Positions 1-5,968 of a DNA stretch of 7,179 nucleotides are shown here, one piece after another. The first letter of the stretch is position 1; each line of letters starts with the position of its first letter. A model generated the notes under the pieces. It searched no databases. It was not told where the DNA came from and saw nothing but the letters and a program-made list of their open reading frames with translations. The translations under genes were made by a program, and so were the position numbers. The DNA comes from Bacteroidaceae bacterium (GTDB lineage Bacteria; Bacteroidota; Bacteroidia; Bacteroidales; Barnesiellaceae_A), in assembly GCA_017561285.1 (NCBI GenBank), contig JAFZDG010000120.1, positions 1-7,179 on the forward strand. The letters run 5' to 3'.

Positions 1-291
1 AATCCCGATGATGCAGCGGTAACAACTACCCATGCTGCGAGGGGCGCTTCATTTACATTTGCATCGCAAGTCGATGGAAAGAGAGCGTTTACAATCCATG
101 CCGCCGAAAGCACCTCGGCAACCCTTACCATATACAATGTGGATGGTACTTATGTGGCTATGCCTTTTAGCGGCCGTTTGCAAGCCGGTAAGCAATATGT
201 CGAGTGGAATGCCTATATTCCCGCCGGCATTTACTTGGCTACACTCACTACCACATATGGTGTTGAAACGATAAAAATTTTAGTCAAATAA
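1..291 (+). CDS. 3' end of a secreted protein with a T9SS type A C-terminal sorting domain (partial)
   Basis: This frame is open from base 1 to the TAA at 289-291 and gives 96 residues; the start lies left of the window. The last 60 or so residues are a T9SS sorting domain: a strand with T-I-Y-N-V-D-G, then A-G-K-Q-Y-V-E-W-N, the P-A-G-I-Y-L-A-T-L motif and the terminal K-I-L-V-K. In the known T9SS pathway such a domain directs a periplasmic protein across the outer membrane, is cleaved by PorU, and the cargo is attached to A-LPS or released. The domain matches those of the three downstream paralogues almost residue for residue, so this is probably a fourth family member. The preceding 30 or so residues diverge, and the propeller part is not visible, so a different N-terminal body remains possible. 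Only 35 nt separate it from the next gene, which suggests one transcript. Confidence 0.9.
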   Translation, partial: NPDDAAVTTTHAARGASFTFASQVDGKRAFTIHAAESTSATLTIYNVDGTYVAMPFSGRLQAGKQYVEWNAYIPAGIYLATLTTTYGVETIKILVK

Positions 292-326
292 AGTAATTAA
301 ATAATAACCTATATAAAATAATGCGT

Positions 327-2066
327 ATGAAAAAGACTTTACTAATTGTAGTAGCAGCTGTTTTGAGCTGTATTTCGGCAGTTGCTCAATGGAATAGCAA
401 CAATGCAGAGAATCTTTTGGCTTGGCCCGAAGATAAATCGTATTACTCTAATGAGATGAAGATGGCGCCGGATGGAAGTGTTTGGCTTGCTGTAAACCAT
501 CCTTCGGCCAATGGTGTAGCTACATCTTTGCAATTGTTCGATGCCAATGGTAATAAGAAATTTGCCGAGCCTCTTCTCGTTTCGGACTATCCTTCGAGAA
601 CATGGACTTCTTGCAGTCAAATTCTCTTTGTTGACCGCGACGGCAATGCTATCGTTGCTGTTTACGACTGGCGTATGGGTGCTACCGATTTTGAAGGCTA
701 TACCGTATATAAAGTTTCTCCCGAAGGTGAGTTCCTCTGGGGTGAAGATGGTATTACTCTCGAAGGCGAGACAGTCTATGACCTCGTTGCTGCTATGAGC
801 ATTTGCCAGCTTGCCGATGGTAGTTATGTATTTGCCTGGATGCACAACCGCGATGGCAACTTCAATATGATGAGTATTGAGATGCAGCGCATCAGTGCCG
901 AGGGTGAAATGCTGTGGAATGCCGAAGATGTGCGCTTATACAATGAAACCAGCAACTATATGTATCCCTATGTAATAGATGGTGGTAACAACCAGGTTAT
1001 TATGCTCTATGCTAAGGGTTCGTCTCAAGACCTCTATGCTCGCAAGCTCGATTTTGATGGCTCGACTGTATGGAGCAAAGATACTCGTATATACAATGGA
1101 GGTTGGGGTTCAATTCCTATTTGGACTATCTTGGATGTTCATCCTACCGGTGATGGTGGTTTCATCGTATCTTGGAACGACGACCGCTACTATACCGAAA
1201 TTGAATCGGCTTATATGGCTTATGTGAAATCGAACGGTGAGCTTGGCTTCTCGGCTGATAATGGTCAGGTTTTGGGCCTTGCCGGATGGCGTTCATTGCA
1301 TGTAAGAAGTTATTATGACAAGGCTTCTGATAGTTTCTATGCTATTTGGAACGAGTGTAGCGCCAGTCAATCTTGGAGCCGTTTGGTTGGTCAACGCATC
1401 AGCAAAGAGGGCGATTTGCTTTGGGGCGAGAACGCTGTTGAGTTGAAACCTATGGAGCAAACTACTTATGGTTATGCCTCTATTCAAAATGCTGCCAATG
1501 ATGAAATTGCATTCTTCTATATGCGCAACTATGCAGGTTCTTTTGGCAATGTTGAAGCTTTTGTTACCACAGTCAATGTAAACGATACTACTATCCGTCG
1601 TGAGAGTGAGTTTACCAAAGGTGAGCGCGTAAGTGAGAAGGACGGCTTGGAAGCTACTCCTATGTACAATGGTGAATATTGGATTGCTAAATGGACAGAT
1701 AGTGGCTCTGTTACTGAAGTTGAAGAAGGTACAGATATCGATCGTTTGATGATACAACGCATCAACAACGACTTTACATTGGGTGTAGCGGCTGTTGAGG
1801 CTGTACGTACCGAAAACAACTACTTCGAGGCTCTTGCTACACTTGTTGATGGTGAAGCTATGTTTGCCACCAACTTGGCTGCCGCAACACAAGCAACACT
1901 TGCTATCTACGACATCAATGGTACGCTTGTTGCCACTCCCTTCGAGGGCGTATTGGCTGCCGGTAAGCAATATATTGAGTGGAATGCCGATGTTCCCGCC
2001 GGCATTTACTTGGCTACACTCACTACCGCATATGGTGTTGAAACTGTAAAATTATTGGTGAAATAA
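327..2066 (+). CDS. Secreted beta-propeller-like repeat protein with T9SS C-terminal domain, paralogue A
   Basis: I prefer the ATG at 327 over the in-frame ATG at 321: the paralogues all start M-K-K, and gcgtATGAAAAA is also found at the start of the copy at 4013. This gives 579 residues (581 from 321; residue numbers here use 321). Residues 1-22 are a signal peptide ending A-V-A before Gln23. Residues 45-490 hold about eight modules of about 57 residues. Each has a D-G-x-x-hydrophobic-A-W/Y-x-D-x-R strand (Asp/Gly near 51, 107, 166, 220, 278, 337, 394, 450), followed in most by x-Q-R-I-S-x-E-G-E-x-L-W. This is typical of beta-propellers in large secreted Bacteroidota proteins. Residues about 500-581 are a T9SS type A sorting domain ending V-K-L-L-V-K. 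No catalytic motif is visible; a binding or surface role is inference. It is closest to the copy at 4013-5773. Confidence 0.93.
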   Translation: MKKTLLIVVAAVLSCISAVAQWNSNNAENLLAWPEDKSYYSNEMKMAPDGSVWLAVNHPSANGVATSLQLFDANGNKKFAEPLLVSDYPSRTWTSCSQILFVDRDGNAIVAVYDWRMGATDFEGYTVYKVSPEGEFLWGEDGITLEGETVYDLVAAMSICQLADGSYVFAWMHNRDGNFNMMSIEMQRISAEGEMLWNAEDVRLYNETSNYMYPYVIDGGNNQVIMLYAKGSSQDLYARKLDFDGSTVWSKDTRIYNGGWGSIPIWTILDVHPTGDGGFIVSWNDDRYYTEIESAYMAYVKSNGELGFSADNGQVLGLAGWRSLHVRSYYDKASDSFYAIWNECSASQSWSRLVGQRISKEGDLLWGENAVELKPMEQTTYGYASIQNAANDEIAFFYMRNYAGSFGNVEAFVTTVNVNDTTIRRESEFTKGERVSEKDGLEATPMYNGEYWIAKWTDSGSVTEVEEGTDIDRLMIQRINNDFTLGVAAVEAVRTENNYFEALATLVDGEAMFATNLAAATQATLAIYDINGTLVATPFEGVLAAGKQYIEWNADVPAGIYLATLTTAYGVETVKLLVK

Positions 2067-2071
2067 AAAGA

Positions 2072-2138
2072 CTCTTTTGATAGTTGAATTGCTGTAGAGC
2101 GATTTTCCCAATCTATAGCAATTCAACGCTCAAAGAAG
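2072..2138 (+). other. Intercistronic stem-loop between paralogues A and B
   Basis: The stem gttgaattgctgta (2083-2096) pairs with tatagcaattcaac (2114-2127) over 14 bp with a single G-U. It can be capped by gatt/aatc (2101-2104 with 2110-2113), leaving a gagc bulge on the left. An outer imperfect helix pairs ctcttttga (2072-2080) with tcaaagaag (2130-2138). The structure starts 5 nt after the stop codon. No T-tract follows it, so a classical intrinsic terminator is unlikely. An mRNA stabiliser, processing site or partial attenuator fits better, but this is inference. Confidence 0.7.
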
Positions 2139-2185
2139 TATTTGCCTCACGAACCCCGAAGTAATAAACCTTAAATAATAATCTT

Positions 2186-3919
2186 ATGAAAAAGACGTTA
2201 CTACTTTTTGCTGCAGCTATAATGAGTTGTGTCTATGCTATGGCACAATGGAGCAGCAACCCCGAAGAGAGCCTTCTTATTTATGATGCTCCCTCCGATA
2301 AGCAAGAAATGCTCATTGCTCCCAATGGCAACACTTGGGTGTACTATCTTGCGCCTCTCAACAATGGTAAGGGTGCTGTTGGTACATTCGTGCAACTTAT
2401 TGACTCGCTCGGAAACAAAGTTTTTGGAGACGATGCTCTCTTAGTGTCCGACTATCCTACTCGTTCTTGGAATACCGTCAATACCTGTCTTTTTGTCGAT
2501 CGCGATGGTAACGCTATTGTGGCTGTTCACGATATTCGCAATGCCCCCGAAACAAAATTTTTGAGCTATACCCTTTATAAAATCTCTCAAGAGGGTGAGT
2601 TCCTTTGGGGCGAAGATGGCTTGACTCTTGAAGGTGCACAAGCATTCCCCCTCACCAGCCACTTCTCTATGACACAATTGGACGACAAGAGCTATGTGTG
2701 CGCATGGGGTTCGGACAGTGAAGAGACAGGACTTTTTGAGATAAAAATGCAACGTATCTCTCCCGAAGGTGAGATGTTGTGGAATATCGAGGATGTTACT
2801 CTCGGCGATCCCGAAGGTAAGGTTCTTTATACTTGGCCTACTGTGATTGATGCCGGTATGAACCAAGCTATTATGATCTATTTCAAAGGTAGCAATTACG
2901 ATATGTATGCTCGCAAGATCGACTTCGATGGTATGAGCGTATGGAGCGAAGATACCCGTTTGTATCGTAGTGGTTGGCCCGGCTCTGCACCTGCATGGTC
3001 GTTTACTGAGGTAAAACCTTCGGGCGATGGTGGTGCTTTGGTGGCTTGGACCGATGACCGTTATTTGGAGGGTTCTGCCACTTATCTGACATATGTTAAA
3101 GGCAATGGCGAAATTGGTTTCGCTGCCGGTGTTGATGGACAAAGACTGAGCTATGGCGACTACTTGGGCCGACAGGTTTCTTGTGCTTATGATCCCCATA
3201 CCGACACTTTCTTGGCTGTATGGCTCGAGGCCTACTCGGCTGTGATGTTCCGCACAATGGCGCAACGCTTGTCTAAAGACGGCGAGTTGTTGTGGGGTGA
3301 AGAGGGCTTGGAATTGCATCCCTTTACAGCCAATCAGTATGGATATTTCTCTATACAGAATGCCCCCGATGGCCAGGCTGCGTTCTTCTATATGCACAAC
3401 CAAACAAGTTTTAGCAACACAGATGCCGGTGTCGTTCTTGTCAATACAGTCGATCCTACTATGCGTCGCGATTTAATCTTTACCGATACAATTAATGCTT
3501 GCGAGAAGGCCGAACTCCGTACTACAGCTTTGCACAACGACAGTTATTGGAATGTGTTGTGGCAACACAACTATGTATCGCAGCCCTCTCTTCATATGCA
3601 ACGCGTTAATACCGATTTGACATTGGGCACTCGTACCGATGGTGCTGTAGATGCTATTGAAAATCAAAATACTACCTTCTCGGTAGTGGCCGATATGGTA
3701 CAAGGCAATACATTGTTTGCTGTCAACAACCCCGTTGCTACACAAGCTGTACTTAATGTTTACGATATCAATGGTGTACTTGTTGCCCAAGTATTTGATG
3801 GCGTATTGGATGCCGGTAAGCAATATGTAGAGTGGAACGCCAATGTTTCGGCCGGTGTTTACTTGGCTACGCTCACTACAGCTCGTGGTGTAGAGACAGT
3901 GAAGATATTGGTTAAATAA
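2186..3919 (+). CDS. Secreted beta-propeller-like repeat protein with T9SS C-terminal domain, paralogue B (divergent copy)
   Basis: The 577-residue product starts at an ATG aligned with its paralogues; a TAATAAACCTT leader box lies 13 nt upstream. The signal peptide is residues 1-20, ending A-M-A before Gln21, and the mature protein starts Q-W-S-S-N. The module pattern is kept: R-D-G-N-A-I-V-A-V near 106, Q-R-I-S-P-E-G-E-M-L-W near 189-199, G-D-G-G-A-L-V-A-W-T-D-D-R near 280-292 and Q-R-L-S-K-D-G-E-L-L-W near 360-370. The C-terminal ~80 residues are a T9SS type A sorting domain ending V-K-I-L-V-K. It is clearly more divergent than the flanking copies: it lacks the T-K-G-E-R-V-S-E-K stretch they share near 433-441 and carries a different sequence (F-T-D-T-I-N-A-C-E-K) there. 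The spacers on both sides contain stem-loops. It probably shares export and surface location with its neighbours but binds a different ligand; the ligand is unknown and this is inference. Confidence 0.93.
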   Translation: MKKTLLLFAAAIMSCVYAMAQWSSNPEESLLIYDAPSDKQEMLIAPNGNTWVYYLAPLNNGKGAVGTFVQLIDSLGNKVFGDDALLVSDYPTRSWNTVNTCLFVDRDGNAIVAVHDIRNAPETKFLSYTLYKISQEGEFLWGEDGLTLEGAQAFPLTSHFSMTQLDDKSYVCAWGSDSEETGLFEIKMQRISPEGEMLWNIEDVTLGDPEGKVLYTWPTVIDAGMNQAIMIYFKGSNYDMYARKIDFDGMSVWSEDTRLYRSGWPGSAPAWSFTEVKPSGDGGALVAWTDDRYLEGSATYLTYVKGNGEIGFAAGVDGQRLSYGDYLGRQVSCAYDPHTDTFLAVWLEAYSAVMFRTMAQRLSKDGELLWGEEGLELHPFTANQYGYFSIQNAPDGQAAFFYMHNQTSFSNTDAGVVLVNTVDPTMRRDLIFTDTINACEKAELRTTALHNDSYWNVLWQHNYVSQPSLHMQRVNTDLTLGTRTDGAVDAIENQNTTFSVVADMVQGNTLFAVNNPVATQAVLNVYDINGVLVAQVFDGVLDAGKQYVEWNANVSAGVYLATLTTARGVETVKILVK

Positions 3920-3923
3920 TAAG

Positions 3924-3979
3924 TTTTCTTTGATGGTGAGTGGCTGTGCCACACCCGGTGCAGCCTCCACCAAAGAAGA
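3924..3979 (+). other. Intercistronic stem-loop between paralogues B and C
   Basis: The apical helix pairs ggctgtgcc (3942-3950) with ggtgcagcc (3957-3965), 9 bp including two G-U pairs, around an acaccc loop. The basal helix pairs ttttctttg (3924-3932) with caaagaaga (3971-3979), 9 bp including one G-U. A short tgg/cca helix (3934-3936 with 3967-3969) lies between them, flanked by mismatches. It begins 5 nt after the stop codon, as does the stem-loop after paralogue A, and its right base caaagaag is identical to that one. No T-tract follows. The function is unknown; a processing, stability or attenuation element is plausible. Confidence 0.68.
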
Positions 3980-4012
3980 GATAGAATCAGAAAACATCTT
4001 AATAAACTGCGT

Positions 4013-5773
4013 ATGAAAAAATTTATACTTCTTGTTGCGGTTGCTGTTATGGGTTGCCTATCGGTGATGGGACAATGGAACAGCAATAATGCTGTGAATA
4101 TGTTGGCTTGGCCGGAAGATAGAAGTTTTTATTCGACCGAGATGTTGCCTGCACCCGATGGCAGAGTGTGGTTGGCTGTTTATCATCCTTTCATAAATGA
4201 AGAAAATGGCAATAGCGGCACTACCATATCTTTGCAATTGATAGACTCTTTGGGTAATTACTGCTTTGACGACTTTATTCAAGTATCCGACTATAAATCA
4301 AGAACATGGGTTTCTTGTGGCGATTTTGTTTTTGTAGACCGTGATGGTAATGCCATCGTTGCTATTTATGACTGGCGTCAAGGTGTAGAGTACTACGAAG
4401 GCTATACCGTATATAAAATCTCTCCCGAAGGCGAGTTCTTGTGGGGTGAAGAGGGTATTACACTCGAAGGCGAAAAGTATTATGACTTGGTTGCATTTAT
4501 GTCTATTTGCCAAATGACCGATGGTAGTTATGTCTTTGCCTGGTGTCATAACAGAGAAGGTAACTACAATATGATGAGCATTGAGTTGCAACGCATCACT
4601 GCCGAGGGCGAGATGTTGTGGAAGTCGGAAGACGTGCGCCTCTATGACGAAACAATACCCTATAGCGATCCCTACTTGGTTGACGGTGGTAACAATACAG
4701 TAATCTTGCTCTACTCTAAGGGTTCGTCGGCCGACTTGTATGCTCGCAAAATAGACTTCGATGGTCTTCCCGTATGGAGCAAAGATACTCGTATTTACAA
4801 TGGCGGTTGGGGTTCAGTGCCCATTTGGACTATTATGGATGTACACCCTGTAGATGGTGGCGGTATTATGGTTACATGGAACGATGACCGCTATTATACC
4901 GATATAGAATCGGCTTATATGGCTTATGTGCAATCAAACGGTGAGATTGGCTTTGCCATCGAAAATGGTCAAATTATGGGCTTGTCAGGTTTCCGCTCTC
5001 TCCACGTTAAATCTACTTATGACAAAGCAACCGATAGTTTCTATGCTATTTGGAACGAGTGCAGTGCCGGTCAATCATGGAATAGTATCGTTGCTCAACG
5101 CATCAGCAAAGAGGGCGAATTGCTTTGGGGCGACAATGGTGTGGTATTGAAACCTATGGAGCAAACATATTATGGCTATTTCAATGTAACTCCCGGTATC
5201 AATGATGAGGTTGCATTCTTCTATATGCGCAACTACACCAACAACTATGGTGGCAATGTAGAGGCTTTTGCTACATTGGTAAATGCCAACGATACAACCC
5301 AACGTCGTGAATATGTCTTTACCAAAGGTGAGCGTGTGAGTGAGAAAGCCGGTTTGAAGGTAACACCTATGATTAACGATACTTATTGGGTTGCTAAATG
5401 GACCGATAATGGTACTCTTGATGAATTGCGCGAAGGTACGGCAGTCGATCGTTTGATGATGCAACGCATCAACAATGACTTTTCACTGGGTGCGTCGGCT
5501 GTTGAGGCTGTACGTGTTGAAAACCGCAGCTTTGAGGCTCTTGCTACATTTGTAGAGAATGAAGCAATGTTTGCTACTAATATGGCAACAGAGACTCGAG
5601 CCACACTTGCCATCTACGACATCAATGGTGCGTTGGTAGCGACTGCATTCGATGGCGTTCTTGCTGCCGGTACCCAATATATCGAGTGGAGTGCCGATGT
5701 TCCTGCCGGTATCTATCTGGCTACGCTCACTACCACAAATGGTGTTGAAACTGTAAAATTATTAGTGAAATAA
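4013..5773 (+). CDS. Secreted beta-propeller-like repeat protein with T9SS C-terminal domain, paralogue C
   Basis: The 586-residue product has a signal peptide at 1-20 ending V-M-G before Gln21, and the mature N-terminus is Q-W-N-S-N-N as in paralogue A. The same ~57-residue modules follow: R-D-G-N-A-I-V-A-I-Y-D-W-R near 110-122, D-G-S-Y-V-F-A-W near 170-177, G-G-G-I-M-V-T-W-N-D-D-R near 282-293 and Q-R-I-S-K-E-G-E-L-L-W near 362-372. The T9SS type A domain fills about the last 80 residues and ends V-K-L-L-V-K. My hand count against paralogue A over A residues 262-369 gives about 75% identity, and long nucleotide stretches match (for example around 4790-4820 versus 1075-1110). It differs by a short insertion near residues 62-70 (N-E-E-N-G-N-S-G). 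Its sorting domain has A-G-T-Q-Y where the other copies have A-G-K-Q-Y. The exact function is unknown; surface binding or structural display is inference. Confidence 0.93.
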   Translation: MKKFILLVAVAVMGCLSVMGQWNSNNAVNMLAWPEDRSFYSTEMLPAPDGRVWLAVYHPFINEENGNSGTTISLQLIDSLGNYCFDDFIQVSDYKSRTWVSCGDFVFVDRDGNAIVAIYDWRQGVEYYEGYTVYKISPEGEFLWGEEGITLEGEKYYDLVAFMSICQMTDGSYVFAWCHNREGNYNMMSIELQRITAEGEMLWKSEDVRLYDETIPYSDPYLVDGGNNTVILLYSKGSSADLYARKIDFDGLPVWSKDTRIYNGGWGSVPIWTIMDVHPVDGGGIMVTWNDDRYYTDIESAYMAYVQSNGEIGFAIENGQIMGLSGFRSLHVKSTYDKATDSFYAIWNECSAGQSWNSIVAQRISKEGELLWGDNGVVLKPMEQTYYGYFNVTPGINDEVAFFYMRNYTNNYGGNVEAFATLVNANDTTQRREYVFTKGERVSEKAGLKVTPMINDTYWVAKWTDNGTLDELREGTAVDRLMMQRINNDFSLGASAVEAVRVENRSFEALATFVENEAMFATNMATETRATLAIYDINGALVATAFDGVLAAGTQYIEWSADVPAGIYLATLTTTNGVETVKLLVK

Positions 5774-5809
5774 GAATAAACTCGTTGGAAACAGGACTGC
5801 TATAAAGAT

Positions 5810-5889
5810 AATATTGATAAATTTGTCGATGGGTGTGAAAAAATATTGATAAATTGTAGGCGTTTTCCGTTTTTTAATATTAAATTTGT
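5810..5889 (+). repeat. Three direct repeats of AATATT(GAT)AAATT(T)GT at 32- and 34-bp spacing
   Basis: Copy 1 is aatattgataaatttgt (5810-5826). Copy 2 is aatattgataaattgt (5842-5857), sharing 14 exact bases with copy 1. Copy 3 is aatattaaatttgt (5876-5889), lacking gat. Start-to-start distances of 32 and 34 bp are close to three helical turns, so the copies would face the same side of the DNA. Copies 1 and 3 contain TAAATTTG; copy 2 contains TAAATTG. They may be regulator sites or duplicated promoter cores; both are inference. Confidence 0.6.
5881..5888 (+). promoter_or_regulatory. Candidate -7 box (TAAATTTG) of a Bacteroides-type promoter for the last gene
   Basis: TAAATTTG matches the Bacteroides sigma-ABfr -7 consensus TAnnTTTG exactly. 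A start about 6-8 nt downstream would give a leader of about 75 nt. The -33 element is weak: the nearest TTG (5854-5856) is 24 nt away, longer than the usual spacing of about 19-21. A second TAAATTTG at 5818-5825 is an alternative. The 195-nt gap and the change of protein family support an independent promoter here. Confidence 0.5.
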
Positions 5890-5897
5890 AGCAATTC

Positions 5898-5911
5898 GGT
5901 CCTGCGGGACT
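5898..5911 (+). promoter_or_regulatory. Short leader hairpin before the last gene, alternative to the long inverted repeat
   Basis: gtcc (5899-5902) pairs with ggac (5907-5910) around a tgcg loop, with an outer G-U pair (5898 with 5911). The same left strand, ggtcctg, is the arm that pairs with 5792-5798 in the long inverted repeat, so the two folds exclude each other. A transcript starting near 5895 can only make the short hairpin; read-through from paralogue C could make either. A regulatory role is inference. Confidence 0.35.
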
Positions 5912-5917
5912 AATCTT

Positions 5918-5937
5918 ACAATAAACAACAATAAACA
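5918..5937 (+). repeat. Two perfect tandem copies of acaataaaca in the leader of the last gene
   Basis: The 10-mer acaataaaca occurs at 5918-5927 and again without a gap at 5928-5937. It contains no G and lies in the predicted untranslated leader, 31 nt before the ATG. Such an unstructured A-rich stretch could aid ribosome loading in a phylum that does not rely on Shine-Dalgarno pairing; that role is inference. Confidence 0.6.
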
Positions 5938-5968
5938 ATTTTATTAATAACCTTAATTTACAAAGCTT

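Larger units (their letters stand above)
5792..5904. repeat. Long imperfect inverted repeat spanning the spacer before the last gene
   Basis: Three collinear pairing blocks are visible: caggact (5792-5798) with ggtcctg (5898-5904); gctataaa (5799-5806) with tttgtagc (5885-5892), after a 5-nt bulge aattc on the right; and taatattga (5809-5817) with ttaatatta (5874-5882). In total about 24 bp pair, with a few G-U pairs. The right arm covers the best -7 promoter box. It could be a transcript-end structure for paralogue C, an operator, or the remnant of a palindromic element; the sequence alone does not decide. Confidence 0.5.

Noticed and set aside
32..274. Small + strand frame overlapping the partial first gene
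   Set aside because: It is the wrong frame of the sorting-domain sequence; the same false C-terminus reappears at 1795-2049 because the underlying genes are paralogous.
2139..2144. TATTTG before paralogue B as a -7 promoter box
   Set aside because: It lacks the two spacer bases of TAnnTTTG and has no -33 element at proper distance; I saw no better candidate in the spacers before B or C.
2441..3403. Minus-strand open frame (320 codons) inside paralogue B, and similar ones at 1293-1970 and 3473-3997
   Set aside because: They mirror the + strand coding frame, have no recognisable protein features, and the + strand frame is conserved between three paralogues.
327..4072. Cys in each paralogue's signal peptide (L-S-C, M-S-C, M-G-C) read as a lipobox
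   Set aside because: The -3/-2 residues fit a lipobox poorly, no acidic export signal follows the Cys, and a good signal peptidase I site followed by Gln lies a few residues later, as expected for T9SS cargo.
5859..5875. Possible intrinsic terminator for paralogue C at the T-tract 5870-5875
   Set aside because: Only a 2-bp GC helix can form directly upstream of the T-tract, far too weak for a terminator.
5792..5904. Inverted repeat as an intact MITE or insertion element
   Set aside because: No flanking target duplication and no second copy in the window; the pairing is imperfect, so calling it a mobile element would be unsupported.
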